Under the pieces are notes generated by a model that saw only the letters and a program-made list of their open reading frames with translations, did not search any database and was not told where the DNA came from. From contig VXAZ01000446.1 in the NCBI GenBank assembly GCA_013399875.1, forward strand, positions 186,001-250,000: DNA of 64,000 bases, written 5' to 3'. Positions 50,101-62,545 of this stretch are shown one piece after another (the first letter of the stretch is position 1; every line of letters starts with the position of its first letter). Position numbers and translations under genes: made by a program. This DNA is from Gymnorhina tibicen (Eukaryota > Chordata > Aves > Passeriformes > Artamidae).

Positions 50101-53100
50101 TCCTCCCCCATAATCATTTCAGATGAGCTCTTATTTCAATTACAGCACTGTTTTGTTCCAGCTCTTGCTAATACCCTGCAGTTTGTTCACCTGTAGAAGC
50201 AATTGTCCCTTACAGCTCTTCTCCCTTGTCCCTCTTCCCCTGGGCTATTTGGGCTTGCTAGAATAGAAAGTATTAATATAGCTTTCCCACCAAATTTAGC
50301 CAAGAATATTCAGATGCTTTAGCAGCTGCCTTGGCTTCTTAAGAACTCAGTAATCCTTTAATCTCCAGACACTTTTTTTTCCCATAAAAGATTCACAAGC
50401 AAAACAAATGCAATATGGATCAAAAATTCAATCAGAATGCTTAAAATGCAATTACATTCATCAGGGTGTTCTGTTAGGTTGGGTATTAAATCTGGGGTTT
50501 ATTCAATATCCTCCTTTTATTATAAAGCAGTATTTTTCCACTCTGTAAATCATCTGATCCCTAGGCTAAAGTCCTCTTTGCCCAAAACATACACAAAACA
50601 TGGTGGGAGATAGCTGGTTAGAAATTCCTGCACAAGACCACTCCTGTGGAGACATAAGGAAGGAAAAATAAGACAGGGAGCAAAGGCATTTCAGTGTACT
50701 GGAGTAGGGAAGCTAATTTCAGAATTGAAGATTCCACAGTTATGGCTTTAATAAGTACTTGTCAAACTAGTTCCTTCTTGAATTCCATTTCCAAAGCAAA
50801 TCCATGTGCCTGCCTGCACCTCTCTGTGAGCATTTCCCCCCATCTTGCAGTTTTAAAGGAGTTCTGAAATTTAACCACATTGTTTTGCACCAGAGCTCTC
50901 TGGAAATTTTCGAACGCAACGGATGTTTCTTGGGGGAATGCCAACCTGTTTAAACCAGAACTTCTTGAGAAAATGCACCTTTTTGGGGGGGTAAGGGACA
51001 GTAACACACACCCTTTGCTTCCCCCCATTCCTCCCATCCCTCTGTTTTTCAGGACTGGCTTGGACAGCATCAAGCAGAGCATGAAGAAGTCCATGATGAT
51101 TTGGGTTGCTCCGTGGTCCAGAGTCAGTAACTTGCCAAGCTTTTGTAGCTCCATACACTGCCCTCCCCACCATTTCTTTAGAAATTAAGCTGTGACACTG
51201 AGATGACTTTAAATTTGCTGCCTTTTATGATAATTGGGCACAATTCTGTACTGCTACAGGCAGCAGTGTACAGTGGCATTTTGCCAGCTGACAATCAGCT
51301 GAGTTTGACTGACAGCTCTCACAATCCAGTGTCTGGAATACTGGAGCTTGGCAGTGTGGAAGGGAGTGGGATCTGTGTGAAGCAGCTGTGTCTGAGCACC
51401 AAACTGCTTCCGTTCCAGCAGTGTTCCTCCCTCTGGTTTGCAGGCACAGAGTATCAGCATCCTTAAAGGCTCTTGGTGTCCTTCAAGGGTCTTCAAAACA
51501 TGCAGAGCCAGATTTTCAACTCCTCAGAGGCCCACTGACCCTCTTCCAGCTGAGACAACTGCACTTCTCTTCTTGGGCTGTCTACTACAACACACTACCA
51601 ACTGGGATTACTGGAGATTTTAGAGCTTTCCCAAAAATACATATTAATGGAGTTACAGCCAACTGGAAGATCAATTCTGAAATAATTCTTTTTGAAATAA
51701 TGATACCAAGTGTTTTGTTAACTTGAATTGAGAGTACTGGCATTTCCATTCCATCTACTAGAACAATGTATTTGAAAATAAAGGTAAGTTTGGGTGATGT
51801 TCATTTTCTTAAAGTATTTATTGACAGTGATTCAATTCCCTCAATTAAATGAAAGAAATCCATCAACATCAGTCCCAATCGACATAAAATTTTGATTTGA
51901 TGGCACTGACAATTTTTGGGGAGGTGCAGGGGCCCCTGTGGCACCCTGTTCCCTGACATATTTCTCTCCTGGTTGCAGGGAAGGGACATGCAGGAGCAAG
52001 CCCAGCCCAGAGCTGCCCTGAAGCCCTGTGAGATCTGGGCTTTCTCGTCAGCTCTTCTGATGAGAAGGATGAGAGGATTCTGCACAAGGGAATTGTGACT
52101 ATTATTTCCAAATGAGCAATAAACTATAAAAAGGTGTCAATGTAGCCAGATGGAGTAATTGGTACATTGCTTCCAGTTAAAGAAACTACTGCTGTTCTCT
52201 AATTCTCTTCTGTTTTTCTTTTCCTTTTGTTTTTTCCAGAAAATGCAAAGACACTGACTCAGAAGGAGAACTTAGGTCTCCAAGCAAATGTCTCATTTCA
52301 TAGCTGAAATCATACATGGAGAAGATGGAGAATGTTTGCTTTCTGACACAGATGTATTGGTGACCAGCAGCAAGTGCAAGCAAAATGCAGGAAAAATCTG
52401 TATTATAAAAGCCTATATATATATTCCTGCATGTTTATAAATATAAAACTTAACATACATAAAATCTGCTAAATATAGAAGGAGTTCTTTGATAAACTGG
52501 TTCCATATAGCTAAAACCAATAGCTCAGAGACTGACTTCCTTCCCCATGATGAAAATTTTAGCTTTTTCAGCTGCTAGGTTATTACTGTCACACATGGAA
52601 AGGGCTATTCCTGGTTTATAGACACAGGAAAGTACTTCTTACTTCTGCAAATTCCCTTGCAAAAATAGTGAAATTGTTTTTTAATTAAAAAATTAAAATA
52701 TCCCATGAATTTAACTGAAGAAGGTTATAGACTTTCAAAAACCATATGTAAAGTAGTCTGTCAGAAACATGAAAATCTCATTAGGGCTCTTTGATTAGGT
52801 TGGTGGATCACTTGTATAGCACAAGTGATTTCAAATCTTTATTAAATTTTTCAGGGAGATAAGGGTTAGCTCAGTTCTCTGCAAGCCAAAATCACCGAAA
52901 GAGAAGCAGGAGAGTAGTAGTCAAGTCAGACAAGTTGTTCTGGCCACAAAGTCCGGGTGGGAAAGGTGGTTCTGTCATGCCCTCGGAAGCTGGTCTCCAA
53001 CAGCCCCATTTCCCTGGCAGAGGTGTTTACACAACTCAGAGGTATTAGATAGACAGAATGGGTCATGCAAAATAGCCTCGGTGTTAATAACAATTGTACT

Positions 53101-54692
53101 CATTAAGTTCAGTAAGCAGATGAAGAATGAAATCAGATGCTCCCAGGAAAAACTACTTGCTTAGGTTTCACCTTCTGGGGCATCCAATTTACAAAAGCTT
53201 CCTTTATACTATGCTTCATTTTCACATTCCTTGCTTTCTCCTGCCTGGATCCTTCTCTTCATTTCTGTCAGGGTCGTTGCTGAATTCCAATTAAATCATA
53301 AAGACGAGTGAGAACAAAGAGAAGAGCAACACAACCAAAGCAGACCTGAGCAGGTGACAATTGCACACTGCTGCTCTCACAGAAGGTCGTTTAGATGTAT
53401 CATGTCAAACAAATGAACTAATTACAACATGTCTTCAGTGAACCCTGGATAGGATTTCATAGCAGAAAAACTCTATGTCTAACATTAATCTAAAGACAGG
53501 AAGAATAGCTTGTACCCAAAACACTGCTCCTGCAGCTATATCTGGAAAACAACCCAGCTTCAGTCAAAGGGGCACTCTGAGAGCTTAAACTCAAGCAAAT
53601 GCAAAAGCTTAAGTCACAAAGCAAGAACAGTAAAGGAGCACAGAAACAGTCAACACAGCTCAGACTAGGTTTCCTTCTATGTCCTTCCCTCTTCTCTTGT
53701 TACACAATGTTGGAAAGAAGTGCCTGATTTTAAGGGAAATGGATTCCTGCCCATAGGGAGTTGCAGCAGATTCATGCTCGGAAGAGCACTATAGAGTTGA
53801 AAGCACCAACATTACTCACGACTGCTACACTCCTGACTACAGCAGGGAGTTCCACAGACCATCCAGCACTCTACAAATGTATTTATTACTCCTCTTTCCA
53901 TGCTTGTGGTGTTAGTCTTTCTCATCTGTGTGATAAAAACCTGTGAGGAGGGGAGTTACAGTGAGCATTAGTCTGTCTGCTCACATGTGCCATCACTAAA
54001 TCGACGAACCAACCCAGTACTCACTGGAAAAATCCCTCAGCACCTTTTCACCTTTTTTTTGGCTCTGCTCAGTTTATAGTACAAAAGGGAATAAAATACA
54101 AATCATAAGTCTCTGTGCCAAGATTATGTTGGGTGCCTGGGACGACACACCATTCCAGGGATGAGTGAGCATTTTGGGATGGTACAACTGTTGCACAGCA
54201 CCATGAACAGCTTGTTACAGGAGGGGCAGTACTTTCTAAACTATTTCAATAGTTCTTCGTTGTACACATCTCTATATACTTCTTAAAACAGCTTGAGGAA
54301 AAAAAAAAAGCAGATGTCTTCAGTGAATTGTTGATCCTTTGCTAACAAAGCAAGCAATTTCTGGAACAGCCTGAGGGAGATTCACATTGGTTTTTAAGCA
54401 ATAAAGCAAATTAGCACCATAGCTTGAAAGGTTAACAGATAGAATAATCCCATGTAATAGTAGGGTAAGGAGATGAAATAATTTAAAAAATCAATTTGTT
54501 GATATCTTGTGATGTTGTTTATTATCAATGATAGCATCCTCTGCATTCCATAAAGAATTCCTGCACACAGAGTATGCATGACTGCCTCTGCCCTAGGCAG
54601 GTGGTACAGAGGATGGACAAGGCAGGTGAAATAAAAGCATGGAGACACAAAGTTGTGAGACAGAGTGGCTGTGGGAACACCACAGCCAGAGC
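47141..54692. other. Noncoding intronic stretch, nothing recognised
   Basis: Ordinary intron. It includes a perfect 16-bp palindrome of six T, AATT and six A at 52677-52692, and a TATATATAT patch near 52415-52425. No transposon or gene recognised. Confidence 0.5.
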
Positions 54693-54764
54693 CACAGCCT
54701 TTGGATGCACCACAGCCTTTGGATGCACGATGAGAGGCCTTAATCCTCTCAAAGCCTCTCAAAG
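54693..54764. repeat. Two neighbouring short tandem duplications (18 bp x2 and 10 bp x2)
   Basis: CACAGCCTTTGGATGCAC is present at 54693-54710 and again, identical, at 54711-54728. CCTCTCAAAG is present at 54745-54754 and identical at 54755-54764. Both are perfect, so both are recent. They produce repeated residues in the overlapping chance frames. Confidence 0.93.
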
Positions 54765-54975
54765 ACACCCAGCAAAACACAGCTGAACCCTCCCCCAAAT
54801 GCCCATCTCAGGCATCTGCAGAGAGCAGTGATGTGCAGACCAAAGGCTTTTGCTCTGTCACACAACATCAGAAAGGATTCCTTGGTCCCCAAGCATAGAA
54901 ACCCCTGCTTCTCCCGAGGGCTTGTGGCCAAGGGGAAAGGGACCAGCTCGCGGATGCTGTGAGCTGGCAAGCTGT

Positions 54976-54993
54976 CACACACACACACACACA
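54976..54993. repeat. (CA)9 dinucleotide microsatellite
   Basis: Nine uninterrupted CA units ended by GG. Confidence 0.93.
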
Positions 54994-57900
54994 GGCGTTC
55001 CAAATGGGGTAATTTACTGTGCTGCACAGCTGGGCTGTGCTTGGTGGCTAAGCTGGCTCATTTTGAGCTAGTTAGGTGCCTTTCTAAATAGGTACTACTC
55101 ATATAGATAAGCAAGCCTTATCCGTGCTCTGAGTCCCCCAAGAGCTCGGTAGGTGCTTCGGCAAGTGCTAGACCTGGGCTAATGTATTCTGACACAGGGT
55201 GTTACTGAACAGAGACAGCTCAGACAGCTGTGGGCATGAGCAGAGCAAACTCATACAGACCTGCCAAAGGCTGAAGACATAACTCCAGCCACCCTGCAGT
55301 TAGCAGTGTAAGCACATCTTCTCCAGAGGAGTCAAGTCTGATTAATCCTCCGTCACTCCTTTACTGAAACACCAGGCAGAAAATGAGACGGAGCCATTCT
55401 TCTCTGAAAACTATGTAACACCCCACCATTACTCAAAACACCTTCAGAGTATCACCTCCCACTTCCTGTCACCACAGCCTTTCAGAAGGTAAGGCAATAT
55501 GCACAAGAACAAAAAAGCAGGAAATCTCCATTTTCCCCAGAGCCCATCAAACACACCCTAGAGCAGACCCTTTCCATCTTCCCACCACAGCTCACAGGGG
55601 TTCTCTGACTGTCAACACAACACTGAGTTCACACCACCTTTCCCTCCAGGCCCTGGATCTTCCTCCCCAACAAGCACTTGAAAGGACGATGGGCACAGCC
55701 ACCACAAACACTTTCCCTCCACCACTTCCCCCATGGCTCAGCTCAGCCACCTTTCCTTGGGAGCTTTGGGCAACAAGGATGAAGATAGAACAGAGGCTGT
55801 CCTGTCTTGCTGCTGTAACTGTGGGGACCCTCACCCTGCACCCTCCAGTGCCTGGCACTTCCCAGCAGCTCTGTGAGCCCTGACCACGCTTCAGCTCACT
55901 GGACTTGGGGGCCTAGGGGGCCACAGCTTCAGCTCCTCTGTGCCATGATGCTTCCAAGATATCAGCTCAGCTGCTTCAGAAATTCCCACCAGTGCTGATT
56001 TATTTCAGTCCCTTGGTAAGCAGCTGCAGCTCAAATAATAGAGAATATCTTAAGCAGACACCTCTGTGACACAATGGCCCTTTAAGGCAACAGGTTGATG
56101 TATCTTTGCCTTCAGTCAAACAACTGATGGTGACAGAATTACTGGATATTTACTGGTCTCCATGCCAGGATTTGAAAAGCTATCTTGTCTAGAACATTTA
56201 ACAGTTTGGTTTTCCACATGGATGATTTTACCATATCTGAAACTAGTCGTTCCATCATCCCACAGCAGCTTGCAAGTTGCAGTGTGAAAGTTATTCTCTT
56301 CCTTAATGGATAAAATATGCTTGCCCTGAAGAATATGTTTGTGTAACACAAAGTCTCAAAACATGGGTTTTTTTTTCCTTTTTTGGATTTATTTTTTAGA
56401 ATGAAAAGACTACAAGCATTCCCTCATATGATGGAAGAGGAAAGAATTAAAAAAGGGAAGCAATGAGTACAAAAAACTCCACAGATGGGAGAAAATGTTT
56501 CTTTTGGCAAAACCAAGACTAAGTGCAAATAACAAGAAAAAGATGAATGACACATCTTGCAATGTGATGTAGTAGGCATGGTGACACAGCTTATAGACAT
56601 TGGTAGCTTTAGAAATGGGAATCTGCCAAGAGTTTTGTCCAGTTTCACACCTGAGAATAAAGAGATTGAAGGCTCACAGGTGGTTGTGGGGGCTGCACCA
56701 TCCTCTCTCAGGTCCCTGTTCTGCCTGTGATGTTCACAGCTGCACTGGACAGGTAGGCAGAGGGTCTCAGAAAGAGAGAAAGCCTTGAACAAAACAGTGT
56801 GGGGATACTTTTAACACTGCCTCTTCCCCTCCTTTCCCCTCCTTGCTTTGGGCACCAGGCTGAGCCACGTGGGCAGAAGAGACCAAGAGTGAGCCCATGG
56901 CAGCTGACTCTCATCCAAGGGACTATGTTGCCATGAAATGGCTCTTACTTGGACCAGGACCACCAGCCAGTTTGCTAAGAGCAGTGCCCCAGCCTGTCTT
57001 CTGTCCTGGTTGTACTGGGGCCAGTTTGGGATCTCACCATTCCTTATTTCTTTACCTTAAGGCTGTTTGTAATGAGACTTGCATATTTAGTACTCTTCTG
57101 TGGTAGGATCCTGCATGAAAGCACATGGTTTTGTGGCTACCTGTTCCCCTAGCACATCTTCAAACCTAAAGGTGTAGGAAGGCCTGTTCTGAACAGGAAC
57201 TATGAGGCAAACTGGTTTTGTGCACCACCACCCACATTTTCATTTCAGCTCCTGTGTGGAGTACAAAGAAACCAAGCAGCAGTTGGGTTCCTCTGGCACT
57301 TTGAACTCAGTGGAGCTGAATGTCTTGCTTGCACTCCCAGTTTGTTACGGAAAGACAACATTGTGATTTCTAGTATGGAAATGAAGGTAAGGCCTTCCCA
57401 GGTGAGAAATCATGTCTCTGATAAATCTGCAACAAAGAGCCATGCCAAGTACTGCTCTAGTGCTTTTGTTTTAACATGGAACAAGCAAAGGTGTTAGAAA
57501 CTAAAACACTATAGGAATAATGGAACATTACTCAGCTATCTTTTTGCCATCTGTCAAGTTTGCAATCTTTTCAAACTGCTCCCAAGCGAATCACTAAATC
57601 ATCACATCTCTCTTCCCATGATATAATCAAATAGAATACAATTGCTAATGCAGTACATTTAACCTCTATCAGGAGTTTGTACATTTGTGCAGAACCATAA
57701 ACCAGTTGTTAGCGCATGCCAGAAGACTTCTGGCAGCCTTCCTAAGGATTTGTCAAAAAACAATTAGGATCACTATTGCAGCTAATGTGGAGCCACAGGC
57801 CGACTGGTGCTGGACATCACAACCCTGTCACCAGCAGCCTTTGCAGATAATAAGAATCCAGAGCTGGGGGATTTATTGCTGTGGACAAAAGCATCATGTC

Positions 57901-58046
57901 TTTCTTTTCCCAGCATTTTTGTCATTTGATGAGTATCATGCTTTTTTCCCTCACTACCCAAATTACCTCCTGGCCATTGGGCTGGGTGCTGATTGCTTTA
58001 GAGTGACCAGGCAATATTCTGATTCAGAGAGTCCCAGTGAGGCCTG
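54994..58046. other. Noncoding intronic stretch, nothing recognised
   Basis: About 55560-55900 is pyrimidine-rich on the plus strand (many CCT and CCACC). No gene, transposon or RNA recognised before the CR1 element. Confidence 0.5.
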
Positions 58047-58232
58047 AATCACAGAATCAAAAAATCAGCTGGGTTGGAGAAGACCTTTGAGGTCATCAAG
58101 TCCAACCTATGACCCAATCTGTCAACCAGACCATCCAGGCTGTCCTTAAAAACCTCCAGGGACAGTGACTCCACCACCTCCCTGGCAGCCGTTTCCAATG
58201 CCCAGTCACCCTCTCTTTGAAGAACTTTTTCC
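58047..58232 (-). mobile_element. CR1 LINE 3' end, 5' truncated
   Basis: On the plus strand it reads as the reverse complement of the classic avian CR1 tail: AATCACAGAATCA, GGGTTGGAGAAGACCTTTGA, GGTCATCAAGTCCAACC, then AACCTCCAGGGACAGTGACT, CCACCACCTCCCTGGCAGCC and CCAGTCACCCTCTCTTTGAA. About 186 bp survive, covering the 3' UTR and the end of the ORF2 region. No intact coding. Divergence is low enough that every diagnostic block is obvious. It runs in the same direction as ERBB4. This is the strongest clue that the genome is avian. Confidence 0.96.
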
Positions 58233-61200
58233 ATCTTGAATGCAGGAAGAAACTGCTGAGCTCATCCCTTTTTGTTTTCTCTCTTCTACTTGAAACCAAT
58301 GGAACCAGGTTATTTGTGTCCTACTTTCAATTAAATAAATATTATTCTTTTTAAGTCTTAAGAAAGCAAACGTGAAACGAGCCACCCACCCTGTGGATTT
58401 TACACTGTCCTACCCATCTTAGAAAAATAATTAACTAACTCTTCTATTCTGTAAGCTCTTCACACATCTTAGTCTGCAATTTTCTGCTTTTCTGCCCCCT
58501 TGCTGATACAATTTTATCTTACAAGTTTATTGACAGTAAATTTCACAAATTTTTATCTTCTCAGAAGAAAACTCAGGTGCTTTGGACCCTGCTAAAGCTG
58601 TGGCTCTTCAGGATGACATAAGCTTTGCATAATAAAATACTATTGAATATTAACAACTGAAATATTAATAATTAAAAGAATGCCAAGAAATAGGAACATT
58701 TTCCAGATTATGGCCACCTATGGATCACCACCAAATAGAAGGAGGTTTGAACAGAAGCTTGGACATAAGCAAAGCTTGGAAAATAAAAAGGGTGGAGAAG
58801 TTAAGAAGGGAGGAAAAATTGCTTTGAGGTAATAAAAGAAAAATCTGACAGTGTGATCGAAGGAGAACCACAAGAGCTGATTTGATACAAAGCATGCTTC
58901 AGTTTTGCTTTAAACACTCCAAACCATAAGGGCAGGCCTTCTTTTGGTACACCCCCAAAAGCTTTATTTCTCACAGAAACAGTAACTGCAATATATTGCA
59001 GGTTATGTTTTTAACTAAGACAGATGTTGGACTGACATCTGACCGCTGGACTACTGCAACAACCAAGACTGTTCCATCAGAGAGATGAAGAAGAGATGAA
59101 AATAAATGTGCCTAAAGGGCCAGAGGTGCTAAAGCCAAAACAGAGAAGAGCTGGAAACTGAAGCAGCACTATCTTTACTGAAAAACTGGCAGAGGCTAAG
59201 ATTAGCTAGTTTGAGGAGTAAGAAATGGGCAGGAGGCTCCTGAGGATAAAAGCCAGGCCTGATAATCAAAGAAGAAAATAAAAATGGTCAAGCCAGGAAT
59301 AGAAAAACACTGGCTACCATGGATGTCAATCATTACTGCTTTTAGTAAAGTGCTGCTTTCATCAGTTAAGGGTCTGCTTCGGAATTTTGGGGTACAGAAT
59401 CAAAACAGCCAAATTCATTCCCACCCACAGTGCTAAAGGGCATCTTCCACAGTAACGTCACCTTAGCATTTCAAAATCTATGTGTGCAAGTGAATATCAC
59501 CACCCATGTCCCCAAGCAGCTTTTTGGTCCCTGGTGAGCTCAGGAGCTTCAGACTCCTCATCCTGAAGAAGAGTCCACCCTGTCTCTGTGTTACCAGGAC
59601 AGCCAGCATGGCACAGTGGAACGACCAAGAGAAAGGTCACTTGTTCAAAGAAAACCACTTTACATGGACTGACAAAACCCCAAAGCACAGCAAACAAATT
59701 TCTGTTGCTCCTGAGCTCTTCAAAAAGCTTTTTTAATGCACTTCAGGGCTCTGATAGATTAAAACCACAATATTTTTCAAAAAACATTCAGCCTGTCACA
59801 TCACACACAGACTGCAATGCACAGGATAGATGTCATGGCATGAGAGGGGCTAAAAACAGAAATGCAGAAGTAACATTTAATCCTTCAGCAGCAAAGGGGA
59901 GTTTTGCAATGGAATTTCAATGGATGTGGAACTAACATTTGCAAGAGTACATTTGGGAGCTTCACCCCTGGGGCACAAATTAGCAAAAAAACCCCCAAAG
60001 AACACTTTGTTTCTAAAGAGGGCCAATGGATTATGTGTGTGTTAATGTCTGTGGGTCCTGAACTCACTACCAGCTCTGTCCTTATATCACACTACCTGAT
60101 TGCTGCTCTCACCAACAGAAATTTTTGTATTTCAAAAAAAAAAAAATTAATAAACAAGAGCAACTCTAACTTGTAATGCTTCACTACTCCAGCTAAATGC
60201 CTGTAGTGCTACTCGCTGCCACTTTTCCCACATGTTTTTAATGAGTTACAGGAAGAAATGAGTCCCAAGCAGGATGGAGCATATGAGACACAATCTGAGG
60301 AGCAGAAGATGCCACTGCTGCCTCCACAGTGACTTGTCCGGTTCTTCCAAGCCACAGAAGGTGTTGTTGGTGGCAGCAGCCTGAACACGAGCGATACCAG
60401 CAGGTACCTTCCTGCAGGAGCAAATTCTAATGGAGAAGTTTGGTTGATGGGGCAGTAAAGGTGTAGGGCACCAGCACTGACGTCCTGCTCCTGCTCACCT
60501 GGGGTGAACCTGGCACAGCTTCTAGAAATAAACACCTCTCTTATGTTTCCTTAGGTTTCTATATGCCTTTAAAAAAAAAAAAAAAATTGTGGGCTGCATC
60601 CTCAGCAGATAGATATTTGCATAGCTTCCTCATAACCAGTGAACCATGTCTATTTACATTTGATGAACATCTAGTCCTACACTTTCAATGGCTTTCCTGT
60701 TTCAGATGGGCTGGAAAATTAAGATTTCTCAGTTTTGAATGCATTCCTGAACCTTTCTTCTTTCTATTGTGTCTACCCTCTCCTCCTTCTCCTTTCCATT
60801 TTAACCCACAATTTTTCAGGTCATTTAGTTCAGAATGCAAACACAGATGAGTTATTAGGAGTTGAACATTGCCAGCTGTGCATGTAATGTGACTTTGTTT
60901 CACAAGGAGTAATAACCATATCCACACTAACAAAAAATAAGGACTTGCAGCTCAGGAAGACATGATACAACAGGAGAGGCTGCAGTAGGTGCTCTTCTGC
61001 CTAAAAACTTGTTGGAACTTTTTCAAGTACTTTTGAGCTAAGGATATAAGCTGAGAGTAGCAGAAAGGACTAGGACAGTGGAATAAGCTATAATTTTATG
61101 TACAACCACCATGACATCAACAGGATGGAGAAAAAAAAAGGATCATCTAGAGGGGAAAGGGTAATAATGAGTGTTCTTCAACATGTCAAATACAAAACAC

Positions 61201-61941
61201 TACAGAAATGTCGAGGTCTGGAAAAGGGCTAGGCTAAAAGGGAAAGAGCCATGGTCACACAGGATTGGAGAAAGTAAGACCTGACCCCTAAAAAAAGTGT
61301 CTTTTTTTTTTAGACAAGCTGGTCCTCCAGGCTCAGAATTTAGCTTGTTTTTACTGCTGTTTTATTAGTTTTTCCATTTTGCCATGACGAGTTAATGATT
61401 TCTGCAAAAATGTACCATAACAAATCTGCCCCTGCAGGTGGTTTTACACACACTATGTTCATGAAAGACTTTGATCCCTCTTCTCTTTTTAGATTTCCTA
61501 CTTGTGCCGTGTTTTCAGGGTTTTGTTTCTTTTCCTTCCAAAGAAAGAGTAAAGGAGAGAAATACAGACACTGAGAACTAGTAGGCAGAACACCATCCAA
61601 CCCTGTCCCCCTGAACCAAGAGACGCAAGGCTAAAGGAGGGTTTGCAGCTGATTTCCCTCATATTCCACCTTTTGGAACTGCAACTTTATTACTCTGGAT
61701 CACATTGCCTAGTATAATTACTACCTGATACCTGTGAATGGGAATAACAACAGCTGTTGCACAGAGGCTGGGAAGAGAAGATAGGGGGTGATATGGACTT
61801 TATAAACACTTATAACTTCTGAAGATTATTCCTTTTGAAGCTAGACATACATTTTAATCAGCTACTTTCATCATTATTCATGAATGAATTATTAATTAGT
61901 CCTCTTGACTAAAAATATCATTTCCAACTTGCTGAAAAAAT
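58233..61941. other. Noncoding intronic stretch with A runs
   Basis: Includes 13 A at 60134-60146 and 16 A at 60571-60586. Neither is preceded by a recognisable processed pseudogene or SINE body. Nothing else recognised. Confidence 0.5.
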
Positions 61942-61960
61942 ACACACACACACACACACA
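61942..61960. repeat. (AC)n dinucleotide microsatellite
   Basis: A pure alternating AC tract of 19 bases within AT-rich sequence. Confidence 0.93.
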
Positions 61961-62380
61961 AACATGAAAAAATAATACAAGAAAAGGAAGATATTGCACA
62001 TCATTAGCACCAGAGTGAAGGCTGAGTATTTGATCTCAGTTTAATTATGAATGCCTGGTTTGAAAAGAACATTTCCACATCAGCAGTCACTAGCACTGCT
62101 GTGTGCACTTGGGTGTAAGACAAGTGAAGAGGCCATACTGGCAACAGCTTATTTTCCAGCAGCTTTACTCCCTGTGCTACTGGGGGTGTGTGCATAAGTA
62201 CCTGCACAAATACATCCCTTGCTGAAATGCCTTTTGTTTGTGGCTTCATATTCAGAACTGGGAAAAACCCAAAAACTCAGCCTTGAGGCTATTTCTGGTT
62301 ATGGGGCAACACAAGGCTTCAGCCACCACATGAAACCCAAGGGAGGGACAGCATTTGACCCCAAATTTGTGTGGGCACAA

Positions 62381-62439
62381 GGAAAAGAAAAGGGAAATCC
62401 AAAGAGCAGTACCACCACTGAAAAAGAAAAGGGAAATCC
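62381..62439. repeat. Imperfect direct repeat of a purine-rich 20-mer
   Basis: GGAAAAGAAAAGGGAAATCC at 62381-62400 recurs with one change at 62420-62439, a period of 39 bp. The sequence between the copies is unrelated to what follows the second, so only the 20-mer is repeated. Confidence 0.8.
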
Positions 62440-62458
62440 TAAAAGGATTACTGCTGGT

Positions 62459-62545
62459 TTGCTTTACAGATGGAGAAACAAGGTAAGAGCAGTAGAGATA
62501 ACTCACCCATGTCAGAAGCAAGGTGTGAGCCCGAGCTCTCCCAAG
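62459..62545 (+). mobile_element. Possible MIR SINE core remnant
   Basis: TTTACAGATGGAGAAACAAG followed by GGTAAGAGCAGTAGAG, an AACTCACCCATGTCAG part and GTGTGAGCCCGAGCTC follow the order of the MIR core (TTTACAGATGAGGAAACTGA, then TTAAGTGACTTGCCCA, then a GAGCC box). It is very diverged, as old MIR copies in birds would be. A chance match of the first 20 bases is possible. Confidence 0.35.

Noticed and set aside
60571..60586. 16-A run as a possible tail of a processed pseudogene or SINE
   Set aside because: No coding remnant, SINE body or target-site duplication upstream.
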